Shown here in pieces: positions 34,079-44,754 of a stretch of 64,000 bases of DNA (the first letter of the stretch is position 1; each line of letters opens with the position of its first letter). Source of the stretch: Lithobates sylvaticus (Eukaryota; Chordata; Amphibia; Anura; Ranidae); the NCBI GenBank assembly GCA_028564925.1, contig CM053034.1, positions 90,253,160 through 90,317,159 on the forward strand, read 5' to 3'. A program made the translations under genes and the position numbers. Under the pieces are notes generated by a model, which was given only the letters and a program-made list of their open reading frames with translations, ran no database searches and was not told where the DNA came from.

Positions 34079-34846
34079 CGATGGATCGACTTGAGTACAA
34101 TCAACCTGCCCATAGAAGGTTTGAACCTCAGCCAGTCCCTACTGAACCAGCTGAGAATTGAACCATCTATTACTGGCTTTAGAGTTTTGGCTGGCTTGCT
34201 TTTTCTTTTGTTTTTTGCTTTACAGTGGAACATGCAAAAACCTAAAATGCCACAACCTTTTGCATAGGAACTTGCTATGTAAACCCTTTTAAGTCCTGGC
34301 TTTTAAAGTGTTACTAAAACCCATAACAGTAAAGCCCCATACACACGCTCGGACAATCCGCGGACAAGGTCGGTCGGACTTTGTCCGACGTACTTTGTCC
34401 GATGTTGTCGTTGCGTACACACGGTCGGACTACGTTGTCGGAATATCCGGTCCGGAAGAACGTCGTGACGTAAGTCGTCGTCCACGAGATTACAAAAGGG
34501 AAGTTCAGCACCACGTCAGGCACCCGTTGGGCTCCTTCTGCTGATCCCGTGTTTATCGAGAGTTAGTGGAAGTTTGGTGACTTAAGATTCGCGCTTCTCA
34601 GTTTTCTGACTCAGATCGTTACTGCTCTTCAGTTTGTGCTTGTCGTGCGTATCTGTTTATTAGTGCGTGTAGTCAGTTCGCATTTGTTGGTCATTGTGGC
34701 CTATATCTTGATATAGGACGCTTTGATTTGCACTGCTTATTGTCTGCTCGTTGCTGGTATTCACTTCGTTCTTTCAGGCCTTGCTGTTTATCGGTGCTTT
34801 CTGTTTGTCCGTTCTGACCAGCCGACCTTTTGTGACCTTCTGAGCG

Positions 34847-37007
34847 ATGTTTCCCGTGCGTACTCGTCGCCGAGTTCGTGCTGTACGCGGAATTGGTGTC
34901 GGGCTTTTAGCTTTGACCCAAGACCCTTCCATGAACAGAGTGATGAGGAGTATGTGGACCAAGAATTGGTTGCTTCAGCGTGACCAGTTCTCGCACATGC
35001 CTTTGCTTCGTGAGATCCGGGAGAATAATCCTGATGATTTCAGGAACTTTCTCAGGATGACGGACCCCGATTTTCACCGTCTTTTGGCTTTGCTGACCCC
35101 CTTTATCAGCCGGCAGGATACCTGCATGAGACAAGCCATTACTCCGGAGCAGAGGCTTGTTGCCACGTTGAGGTACTTGGCGACAGGGAGAAGTCTTCAG
35201 GATTTGAAGTTCTCTTCAGGTATCTCTCCCCAGGCCCTGGGAATCATTATTCCAGAGACCTGTTCTGCCATCATTCAGGTCCTGCAGGAGGACTATATTA
35301 AGGTAACATTTCTACTTTACTATTCCCTTCTATGTATGCTCTGTTTGCTAATGACTTGTATTTTTGACCTCCTTCCCTAATTACCATGATTGCAATATGT
35401 TCTAATATGCTGTGCCCCTTTTCTCCTTCATGCATTTTTCCCTTCACTTACCTCACCAGCATGCTCTTCTGCCCCAATAGACACCTATGGCCTACTCACT
35501 TAAGCAATGTCTTTTGTCTGCTGCATAGTATTGTTTGCCCCAAAACACCCCCTAAAATATGCACAAATGTTTGCTGTGTGGTTTACTTCATGTAGAGCCC
35601 CCTTTTTTTGTTCTTTTGGTGGGGGGGGGGGGGGGGCAAACTCATTAGGAACCCCCTCCCCCAACTGCTCTGTCAGATGGTACCAATCCTTTATCTGCTG
35701 GCTTTCCCAAGGTCCATACACACTATATACCTACCTCTTTATAGTGCGCATCTTTAGGGATGAATTCAGCAAAGCATGTAGTGCAAGGGACTGCCTCCAT
35801 ACATTCCATTTCCTAGTTTTTTGTCTTCTTTCCCTCCTATTAGCTTGCTTGGTAATTTAATAATGTCACACTATGCCTGCCTTTTTTGGGGGGGGGGGGG
35901 GAAATGTTATTTGATCTTTCCTGTGGCCTGCCAATAGTGTTAAGTACAGAGGGTCTGGCCAAACTAGGCCACATTATTGAGCCATTTGCCAATCAATGAA
36001 GTGCAGAGGGTTACCTGTCCACCACCCCCCCCCCCCCAAAACCATAGTTATTGCCAATGTCCCATCAGAAGTGGGGGGATTGATGGGGGGGTGAGTAATC
36101 TGTGAAGGGGAGCCTCTACTTTTCTGTGTAAATACTTTCCAGCCTCCAATTTTATACAATGCTCTTGTTCCAAGATGTTGATTGTCTAATCTGCTTGCAA
36201 TGTTTAGGTGCAAAGTGACTAATTTTTTTTTCTTGTTTCACTCCACAGTTCCCTTCCACGCCACAGGAATGGCAGACTGTGGCCTCCCACTTTGCCAGCC
36301 GTTGGGACTTTCCTAACTGCGGAGGGGCAATTGATGGGAAACACGTCCGCATCGTCCCACCGCCCAACTCGGGGTCCTACTATTATAATTATAAAGGGTT
36401 TAATAGTGTAGTGATGTTGGCGGTGGTGTCGGCAACATACGAGTTTATGTATGTGGACGTGGGGATGAACGGCCGGATATCGGATGGTGGGGCCATTACG
36501 CACACGGAGTTCTACTGGCGTCTCCAAAGTGGCAGTCTGTGCTTGCCACCTCCAGAGGAGAATGCCGAAGGACTCCCCTTCGTCTTTGTCGCAGATGAAG
36601 CGTTTGCGCTGACTCCCCATGTGATGAGGCCGTTCCCGATGAGGACCCTCACCCCGGACCAGAGGGTCTTCAACTACAGGCTGTCCAGAGCCAGAAGAGT
36701 GGTGGAGAACGCTTTTGGCATCCTGGCCAGCCGCTTCCGCCTGTTCCTGACGGCATTTAACTTGGCGGAATACAAACTGAACCACATAGTTCTTGCCTGT
36801 TGCATATTGCACAACTTCCTCAAAAGACATAACAGGAACTATGTGGTGCCCGTTGGGCCAGATGTGGAGGGCCCTCCAAATGCGGACCTCACAGCCCTTC
36901 GAGTGGCACGTCCAGGCTTGCCCCCTCTCAATGCCCGCGTGGTCCGGGACCAATATATGGAATACTTTGTGGGTAGGGGGGCCATTGCTCTGCCTGACGA
37001 TGTGTGA
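34847..37007 (+). CDS. Harbinger transposase (DDE), two exons
   Basis: Exon 1 is 34847-35302 (152 codons), exon 2 is 36249-37007 (252 codons and stop), with a GT-AG intron of 946 bp and phase 0 at both sites. The predicted protein has 404 residues, normal for PIF/Harbinger transposases. Exon 1 gives the N-terminal region with a helix-turn-helix-like part (ITPEQRLVATLRYLATG, SLQDLKFSSGISPQALG). Exon 2 begins FPSTPQEWQTVASHF and holds the DDE fold. The motifs are GAIDGKH (first Asp), FVADEAFALTPHVMRPF (second Asp) and RRVVENAFGILASRFR (Glu). AATAAA follows at about 37019. It should cut and rejoin transposon ends in the nucleus, with the Myb-like partner aiding DNA binding or import. No break seen. 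Confidence 0.93.
35303..36248 (+). other. Transposase intron with homopolymer tracts
   Basis: GT-AG intron of 946 bp. It holds G runs near 35620 and 35887 and a C run near 36025, and no other gene. Confidence 0.8.
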
Positions 37008-37756
37008 GAGGCATTTTTTAATAAATCTGATATTTTAACCAACCTCTGATTTCTTGTCATTTCAGTCTTCTTTTTAGCTTATTTTACTTTGACATTTTTT
37101 CCCTTTGCCTTCGACAGTGGTAATGCACTTTCTGGGCAAAAGGAGGTAACAGTCTCTTCTTCCCAAAAAGATTATTCTCATGTGTGTTTGCTACCTAATC
37201 TTTGGTCTAGAGAAGGTTTGTCCTGCATAACTGACACCCAAAATACTCCTTTTCAGCACCAGGTCTGACATGTGTGTATTCTCCAAAATGCTGTGCTCCG
37301 TGTTTTCGTACAAAGCACTGTGGGTGTCATTTCCATAAGTCAAATCCGCTATGCTCTACAAGTGCATTGAAAAAGTTCCCTGGGAAAGGAAATTGCAGTG
37401 CAAAGTGGATTTGCCTTTAGTAAATAACACCCATTGCCCCCCATATCCTTTACATTTTACATACATAATGCATTGTTTTATTTAAATAAGGAAGCCACAC
37501 ATTTTGAAAAATAAAAAAGTTTACTTGGAAAACATTCACAAGTGCGTTTACAATCTTCACGCCAAAACTGACAACATCTTGGTTATTTACAACATTATTT
37601 ACAAAGATTACGCAATTTGTAAAACCAGGCATGGAGCTAAGCAGAACCTATGAAGTAGGAAAGTTCAACTTTGTAAAGTGAAGACAAGATCAGACATGAC
37701 TATATGTTCAAAGTGTGTTTGATCTTGCCTTCATCACATGGGGGGGGCACCCCCGA

Positions 37757-38018
37757 AAAGTGGAAATTTGGAACATGCACACAATTTGGTTCTGAAAATG
37801 GTCATTAGATGGTAAAACACATGCCTAGAAGCTTCAAAAGTGCCATTTTCCATCATGGGGATGAATGGACGTTTTTTGGGGGTGCAACCCCTTCACCACA
37901 ACCACTTTCGTAGTTCGTAAAGTGTTTGCACCCCCAAAAAAACGTTGCCATTCATCCACCATGATGGGAGCTAGCACATGTGGACACAATGTGTGCATGT
38001 TCCAAATTTCACACAGTT
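37757..38018. repeat. Foldback between transposase and Myb-like genes
   Basis: Left arm from GAAATTTGGAACATGCACACA (37764) through CATCATGGGGATGAATGG and TTTTTTGGGGGTGCAA (37887) pairs with the right arm TTGCACCCCCAAAAAAA (37926) to TGTGTGCATGTTCCAAATTTC (38010). It lies just past the 3' ends of both converging genes and may be a small MITE trapped in the element or a terminator-like structure. Confidence 0.75.
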
Positions 38019-38078
38019 TTTAAGTTGCAAATGTGTTCAGAAGCTGGCACAAATGTGTGTAAATTACTTGGTGCTTTT

Positions 38079-39430
38079 TCATATTTTTCCTAAAACATCA
38101 ATGATGTTCTTCAATTTTTGTTGAACATCATTGATGTTTTGCTTTATGTAATCTAGATCTCGATTGCAGACCATTATCTCTCCGATGAGTACGTGGGCAC
38201 TCTCTGTGGTAAGTGCGATTTTTCTTCCACAACATCCACGTCACCTAAAAACCACAAACAAACAAAAATGGGGTGTTGGAAATGAGGCAGCCATACATGG
38301 ATTAGCTTACCAGTAGCTGTGTTCTCCCACACTCACCTGTTGTGGTGACAATTTCTCCAAGTTCGATGATCTCTCCTTCCTCCTCCTCCTCCTCTGCTTC
38401 TGCTCTTTCCCCTTTTTTGGGAGGTGTTGGTTTGGGGGTTTCCTCAGACGGCCCAAGTTTTCGCTCCCCTATGAGAATGTCCAAAAGGAAGATTTAGCAA
38501 CACAAACTATTGAGGGCAGAAATAGGAAATGACAAACATTGCTTGAAAGTGACGGACACTATTTTAGTTTGGCCAGTTACAAATGTCAACTACATGAATG
38601 TAGTCACTTTGTAAAGGTGCTAAACTGACTAGCTTTTTGGTAGAAGTTTGTGTGATGGAGACCCCCCTCTAGTATCCACTGGAGCACATGTGTGGAAAAG
38701 GCTAATAAAAAGGGGGTTTGGGTGTCCCAGCACTAGTGCTCTCGAGTCCAGATGGGTAAACACCTACTGGGTGACCTCTCCTTTACATTGAATAAATTGC
38801 CTTTACATTCTGGATGACATTTCTAGGGAGAACAAACTTCCTTTCCCCCAAAAAAACACCAAACATCGTATTATAAGTGGCCGCACGATCGAGGTTGCGT
38901 ACGATCGAATGGACACACACACAACCATGACAGTGGCAGAAAGATCGAGGCTGAGTACGATCGAATGCACAGACGAACATGAAAGTGGCCATTTTGGAAT
39001 GTACAACTTTGTAAAAATCAAACCACATGGAGCAGTATGCAAGCAAGAAATCAAACACAAAACACAACTACTTACTTTTTTGAAGAATTCTCTTGATCTT
39101 TCTGTACTGATCGGCCTCCCTCAGTTTCAGGTCTGACCAGCGTTTCCTCAGTTGCTCCTTGGATCGTTGTACCCCAAAATGATTGTACAGCCTCCTCACA
39201 ACTTTAGACATGATCTTGGCCTTGCGGACATTGGGGTTGAGGTAAGGCCCATACTTCCCATCATAGTCGCTCCTCTTTAATATGTCCACCATCTCCAACA
39301 TTTCTCCAAATGACATATTGGAGGCCTTGAATTTCAGGCTCCGGGATCGGGACGTTTCTGCCTCCGGCCTTTCCTCGTCCTCCTCCTCGTTGGGGGGATA
39401 TTTGGGGCGCACCTGCTGTGTCCCCGCCAT
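38079..39430 (-). CDS. Harbinger Myb/SANT-like DNA-binding protein, three exons
   Basis: Exon 1 39430-39076 begins MAGTQQVRPKYPPNEEEDE; it continues with a Myb/SANT (trihelix-like) domain, SFGEMLEMVDILKRSDYDGKY through RSKEQLRKRWSDLKLREADQ. The donor is GTAAGT. Exon 2 38468-38337 (phase 1 in and out) is acidic, with a Glu run. Exon 3 starts at 38244. In the spliced frame it stops about 23 codons later. A frame offset by one base in an A/T run (38219-38223) instead gives ESAHVLIGEIMVCNRDLDYIK and a coiled-coil-like tail ending at 38079. So either one base has been lost or splicing differs. Family role: binds transposon ends and recruits the transposase. Confidence 0.82.
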
Positions 39431-39737
39431 GTGCTCTCCCCACTGCGCCGTAAAGAGAAGGGGTGGGGAATAGACGAGAAAGATCGTCAGGGGCGGGCGG
39501 AGTTTGACGCATGCGCACTGTATATAAAACGTCACACGCCTGTGTCGTAGCCACGATCTGGGAGACGAGGGGAGAGAAAGCTCACGCACGAGACGATCGC
39601 TACAAACGAAGGTACAATTTGACGTTGGTACATAACTAGCCTAGACTGATTAGAACTTGAGGCTTCTTTATGGAGAAGATTAGGAGTGTTTAGGCTGACA
39701 TTATTTATATTGTTTTGTGTGGCGTTGTGTCTTGCAG
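39431..39737. promoter_or_regulatory. Divergent promoter region between the Myb-like and MADF genes
   Basis: The two genes start about 300 bp apart on opposite strands. On the plus strand TATATAAAA (39521-39529) lies about 25-30 bases before a likely start for the MADF transcript. Upstream are CGCATGCGCAC (near 39509), a good match to NRF-1 sites, and GGGGCGGGCGG (39490-39500), an Sp1-type GC box. No TATA box is evident for the minus-strand gene. A shared CpG-type promoter is inferred. Confidence 0.55.
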
Positions 39738-40910
39738 AGGTGATGGAGGCGTTCTACAACGTGAGCTTTCTCCCACACTTCATTGATAAATACCGGCAAT
39801 TCCCCCTCTTATGGCAGGCAAAACACAGGGATTATAGCAACAGACCAAAGAGGTACGCAGCCCTGCTGAAACTGGTGGCATTTGTAAAGCCTACCCTGCC
39901 CATGGCAACCGTCGCAAACTTAAAAGTGAAGATAAACAACATGAAGACTACCTATTTCCGGGAGCGCAATAAGGTCCTGAAGTCACAAGCATCTGGAGCT
40001 GCAGCAGCTGATGTCCATGTCCCCACGCTCTGGTACTATGACAGGCTCCACTTTCTCAAAGACCAGGCTACTGTCAGGAAGTCACTCTCGACTCTTCCTT
40101 GCACGCGTCCTTCCACGCACGCCACCCCTGATGAGGCTTCCGAGGACCAACCTGGGCCTTCCAGTCAGGAATATGTGCAGGTGCCCAGCTTGTTCCAGGT
40201 ATAGTAGTTTTGGAACCAGTTTGTTGAATAATGAATGATGTTCAGTTAATTCAGGATCCCCAATTGCTTATTTCCTAACGTGATTGACATATCAACAGAC
40301 AGTGGTGTGGGAGACATTTTTGGGAAGAATCTAAACTGCAGGGCTGAGAATTGTATGGTTTTGTATTTGAAAACATTTCGCAACAGTCACTAGATGAGAA
40401 TTGTGTGTGTTTGATGAACAAATAACTGAAACTATGTCCCTTTTTCAGACACAGGAAGACCTCAGCCAGGAGGTGGCTGTGGAAGGTGGCAGTCAGGAGG
40501 AGGCAGGGGGTAGTGGCAGCCAAGAGGGGGGTAGGCGTAGGAGCCTGACTGTCTCCCAAGTCTCTCCCCTCCGCCTTCCCTACAGAAGGGCGAAAAACAT
40601 GGGGGAGGTGGGAGAGTCAGCGCTCCAGCTGATAAAAGATGCCTCAGCCTCCCTCTATGCCACACCCACCTACGAGGAGGCCTTTGCCTCCTTGGTTACA
40701 AGTAAATTTACGGGTATGGAGGCGGGGCAACGCAGCATGTGTGAGGAGGTCATCCTCAAAATCCTAAATGAGGGGATGGCTGGGGAGATGACTCCCCTCA
40801 CACATGTTTGCGAGAGTGACCTTGCTCCGCCTCCTCCTCCTCCTTCTGCCACCCCACCAGCACCAGCACCACGGCGTGGAAGGAAGCGTACAAGGAAGAC
40901 AAGAGAGTGA
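39738..40910 (+). CDS. MADF-domain protein of the Harbinger element
   Basis: ATG at 39743. Exon 39738-40198 and exon 40449-40910 join in phase 0, giving 305 residues. A noncoding first exon (about 39550-39609) with donor AAG/GTACAA is likely. Residues 10-110 form a MADF domain: FIDKYRQFPLLWQAKHRDY, NRPKRYAALLKLVAF, VANLKVKINNMKTTYFRER, then LWYYDRLHFLKD. The second exon has a Gly/Gln/Glu-rich linker, a conserved-looking helical block (SLYATPTYEEAFASLVTSKF...GQRSMCEEVILKILNEGM), a Pro run and a basic RRGRKRTRKTRE end that could be a nuclear signal. AATAAA lies at about 41171. MADF domains bind DNA or chromatin; a helper role in transposition is inference. Confidence 0.9.
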
Positions 40911-41599
40911 CAACCTGGACTCAGTCTGGTCTGAGAGAAGATGGAGCCTCTCGTAGTACCAGAGCCTGGGGACCTAGATGGCATCTGCTGCAGTTCCGGA
41001 TGTTTTGGACTTCAGGACCAGATTGCGCTCCCTTATTATTTAGATAGGTAGTCTTCATGCCCCCAATTGTTTAAGTCTGTAAAATGATGGTTGCCATGGG
41101 TGTCCAAGGCTTTGCAAATTCCCCAAGTTTCACCATGGCTGCGTTCCTCTTTGGTCTGTTGCTGAGACCTAAATAAAGGTTTTTTTGCTTTGAAATAATC
41201 ATTGACTATTGTGTTTTACTTTTCTACAATGACAGTTTTTCTTTGAGTAGGCAGGTACATTTCACTAATCCTAGAATTAACAAGGGGCACCAACAACCAA
41301 CAAACTCCTAGTAAATGTAAGCAAGAAATACAAATGTTAATAATGTGGTTTTGCTAAGTTGAGACATACAAACCCCCTCCAAAAAAAAAAAAACCTCCTT
41401 CAAATATGTATTCCCCCAAAAAAAAAAAATCTGGGTAAAAAAATAAGAAAGATTGTATTACGATCTGAGTAAAAATAAACATGTAGTGTATAAATGCTGC
41501 AAAGTAATAAAGAAGTAAGTTTGTGAGAAGTGCGGGTGAATAGGAGCAGCTAAAAGATGTCATTCTTGTTGCATTTTAAAGAAAAAGAGAATGCGCTGC

Positions 41600-41919
41600 A
41601 TTAAAGACATTTTAACATTGCAGCGTGACGAATGTGCTGTGTCGATTAGGAAAGGTAGTTTTACCTGACCGAGCGCTTCCGTCACAGAATTTCTTCTGAG
41701 CATGCGTAGCACTTTGTCCGTCGGACAAGCGTACACACGCTCGGATTTGGTGTGATCGGACCGGGTTGACGGCAAATCTTTCCAGCAGGAGATAAGACTT
41801 TGTCCGACGGACAAACCGACGAACACTGTCCGATGGTGCATACACACGGTCTGATTTTTCAACAACCTTGTCCGATCGGACCAAATTGATGAAAAAGTCC
41901 GACCGTGTGTATGGGGCTT
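41600..41919. repeat. 3' terminal region of Harbinger with subterminal repeats
   Basis: Contains GAGCATGCGTAGCACTTTGT, repeated CGTACACACGCTCGGA / CATACACACGGTCTGA blocks and several TTTGTCCGACGGAC copies before the terminal inverted repeat. The same blocks in the same order form the right half of the MITEs at 18864-19290 and 26315-26704. They are probable binding sites for the Myb-like or MADF protein. Confidence 0.8.
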
Positions 41920-41954
41920 TAAATGTAAGTCTGTACATGCAGTAAAGCATCCTC

Positions 41955-42120
41955 GTTTTTATTTTTTTTCCAATAAAAGTTTTTATTAAGCAAAAAATGT
42001 AAGTTACAATAGAAACCACACAATGTCAGTACAATTATCATAAATTGCATAGCCATACACATGGTTAAGCTGTATGAGAAGTAACATTAAATAGAATATA
42101 GACATGTAAAGGCCTAGGGG
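41955..42120 (-). mobile_element. Short L1-type LINE 3' tail
   Basis: Starts with a T-rich run and CCAATAAAAGTTTTTATTAAGC on the plus strand, the reverse complement of a LINE 3' end. It lies head-on against a plus-strand LINE fragment that begins near 42125, so two separate events or an inverted junction are present. Confidence 0.55.
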
Positions 42121-42124
42121 TACC

Positions 42125-43800
42125 AAATTTTTCACACTACTTCCATGCAGCCCAGCTAGCCCAACTATCCCTTTATCATGCAAAAATAGAAATTCCACTC
42201 TGGGTGGCACTGGAAGCGATAGACATACACCCTGTCTCCCTATCCAACCTGCTCTGGCTACCTTCGACAAGCCGGGGGGCCCATAACGAAACCAGTCACA
42301 CTTCATTCATTAAAACTTTGGGATAAGTTATCCAGAGCGTTTAAACTAATCTCCCCTTACCTACCACTCCTTTCTTTCATGGGTCACCCACTTTTCTACC
42401 CTGCTCACTCTGAACCTGCCTCTTTCCAGGCTTGGACGCAGGCAGGCCTGAGTCGCTTCCATGATCTAATCTCACATGGTAATGTTACACCATTCCCGGT
42501 TCTGCAGGCACGTTCACAACTACCCCCTAGGGAGTGTTTTCGATACCTCCAAATCTCTCACTTTATTCGAACCATTCTTGGTCCGAATATTGCCAATGAC
42601 AGCCTATCTGTGTTTGAGGATGTTTGCGACTCAGACCCGCATGTCCCAGGCATAATCTCCCGACTTTATGCATATCTGGCTTCCCCCTCCTACAACTATG
42701 CCTCCATATGCATTAGCTTGGTCAAAAGACCTGAATATTGAACTAGACTTAGATGATTGGTCAACCATATGGGCTAACACCAAAATGGCATTGCAAAATA
42801 TCGCATCAGAAGCTAATTACAACGTTTTAATGCGGTGGTACTTGGTCCCTACTAGGATAGCCAAGTTCACCCCATCATACTCCCCTAACTGTTTTAGGGG
42901 TTGCAACGAACATGTCACCCACCTCCATGTGTGGTGGACGTGCCCGATTGCACAGCACTTCTGGGCGACCATACTCGGACATAGTATTATTCCAGATTGC
43001 CATACTAAACTACTCCACGCACGACTATACAAAGGCACAACTACGTCTCCTACTACAGCTCACCACTGCCGCTAAACAGACGATAGCAAGTAACTGGAAA
43101 ACCCCAAATCTAAATATTGCTGAAGTTAAAAATAGAGTTACCCAAGCTATGATACATAGTAAAATAGAAGCCACAGTTCTAGATAGAGTCCCCCAACACC
43201 TTAAAATTTGGCGTCCCTGGATGGAATATTTCCTACCACAGGACTTTGACAAACTTCTGCTGGATCCCTAACCCTCAACCAGACTCCTTCCAATACCAGT
43301 ACATATTTACTGGCCTTCGGGAGCCACCCGGCCACCACCCCTCTTCATTCTTTTTTCCAGCTCGCTTCTTCTAGCCCCCTCAACTTCTCTAACCTCTCCC
43401 CGCTGCCCCCCTTTCCTACTCCTATTTCCTTCCCTGCTCCACCTCCGTCCCCCTCCCTTTTATTTGAAATCCCCACAAAGGTATTTATGTACCCATATGT
43501 CTATGACTACAACTGTTATCTTTCTTTATTATAACAGAGTATCCCAAGACTCATGCAAATATGTATATGTTGGGGCTAGACCCCAGTTATAGTTACGATT
43601 TATCCAAGATATAGCTTTACTTCCACTGCGCTTTGACACTGTGAATTATACTCCGGAAAGTGCCTGTCTATTTTTGTTACCTGATGACATATGCTCTGCA
43701 AGACACCGTGATATACAATTATACTGTTTGTAACAGTAAATGTTTATGTATTTCCTTGCTGTTTTCTTAAGCTTGTTTTCAATAAAATATTTGAAAAGAG
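42125..43800 (+). mobile_element. 5'-truncated L1/Tx1 LINE, C-terminal ORF2 and 3' UTR
   Basis: Only the region after the reverse transcriptase is present. In broken frames (42379-42741, 42668-43075, 42912-43271) it reads HSEPASFQAWTQAGLSRFHDL, LPPRECFRYLQISHFIR, YNVLMRWYLVPTRIAKF and a Cys/His motif CFRGCNEHVTHLHVWWTCP, then the C terminus WRPWMEYFLPQDFDKLLLDP. At least two frameshifts separate these. A pyrimidine-rich 3' untranslated region ends at TTTTCAATAAAATATTTG (43790). Confidence 0.85.
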
Positions 43801-44225
43801 AAAAATGCCAAATTCCCTTGCAGTAAAACTATAGGCAAAACTTTTTTTTTTTTTCATTTTAGATAGAGTAAGAGAGGGTTATAAAAAAACAAAGTACCCA
43901 ATGAAGATAAGTTACTTGCAACGCTTTGTTTACATTCTAGAAATATATATACATTCAAAGAAAATAAATTTGTACGAATCAATCCATATATGTGAACATA
44001 TTTGTGTTAGTCAAACAATATTAGAGTCCTCAAAACAACATTGTGTAGCTTTGAGTCCAATAAACATGAAACGTTCAAATGTAAATCAAGATATCATCTT
44101 CCACCACACCATTAGTGATAGCTCTGTGCAAACTCCTTATCTCAATGAAGGTAGAACACTTGAAGGAATTGCTTGTCATTTCACAGACAAGCACTATGCG
44201 CTTCATAAATAAATCTACACACACC
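43801..44225. other. Unassigned A/T-rich region
   Basis: No gene or element termini recognised. Confidence 0.4.
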
Positions 44226-44231
44226 TCTTCT

Positions 44232-44600
44232 TAGGCCCCTTTCACACGATCAGGACCGACCGGGTCCGCCTGTCAGGTGGGCCCAATTGGATCACCCATT
44301 CTCCTCTATGGGGCGTCGGATGTCAGCAGACCCACCAGGCATCCGATCCAACAAAATCATCTGAATACAGACGTATGGCGATACGTTCGCTATCAGTCCA
44401 GTGGGTTGGATTGAATGACAATCGGATGTAAATGGACATGCAGTCCATTTCCATCCGACTGCCCCATAGAGGAGAGTGTGCTCTGTCATTGTCCACTCTG
44501 CATAGTGGAGCAGACACAGACCTGTCATCTGCCTGCTCAGCAGGGATCAGCGGAGAGATCCCCCACTGAGCAGGAGGATTCAACTCAAACAGATTCGACC
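44232..44600. mobile_element. MITE fragment, one end visible
   Basis: Begins TAGGCCCCTTTCACACGATC and contains internal near-palindromes around CAGTGGGTTGGATTG and GACTGCCCCATAGAGGAGAG, the latter complementary to CTCTATGGGGCGTCGGATG (44305). The matching right terminus was not found, so it is probably truncated. Confidence 0.5.
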
Positions 44601-44754
44601 CATGAAACTTGTTCGATCTTTACTCCGCTCCACAATTCCAAAGCAGGTGTTGTTAAGTAGGGATCACATGCAAAGAAAAAGCGCTCCACATAGTGCAATA
44701 AAATTAGAGTAAAACCACTTTAAGACTGGGCCTTTTTCTGACATTTGCTGTTTA

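Larger units (their letters stand above)
34332..41919. mobile_element. Autonomous PIF/Harbinger transposon with three genes
   Basis: Termini AAGCCCCATACACACG(C/G)TCGGAC and the complement ending GTGTGTATGGGGCTT. The flanks read TAA at 34330-34332 and 41920-41922, consistent with the TWA target of this superfamily; the base-exact edge is ambiguous by one. Both ends carry subterminal CGTACACACGGTCGGAC/TTGTCCGACGGAC repeats. Inside are a transposase (34847-37007, plus strand), a Myb/SANT-like gene (39430-38079, minus strand) and a MADF gene (39550-41180, plus strand). Two genes for transposase and Myb-like protein are the known Harbinger plan; a third MADF gene is unusual as far as I know. The coding parts are mostly open, so the element is young or recently active. 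Confidence 0.9.

Noticed and set aside
41560-42019. Minus-strand frames of 100-135 codons at the right end of the Harbinger element
   Set aside because: They run through the terminal inverted repeat and into a LINE tail, with no domain match.
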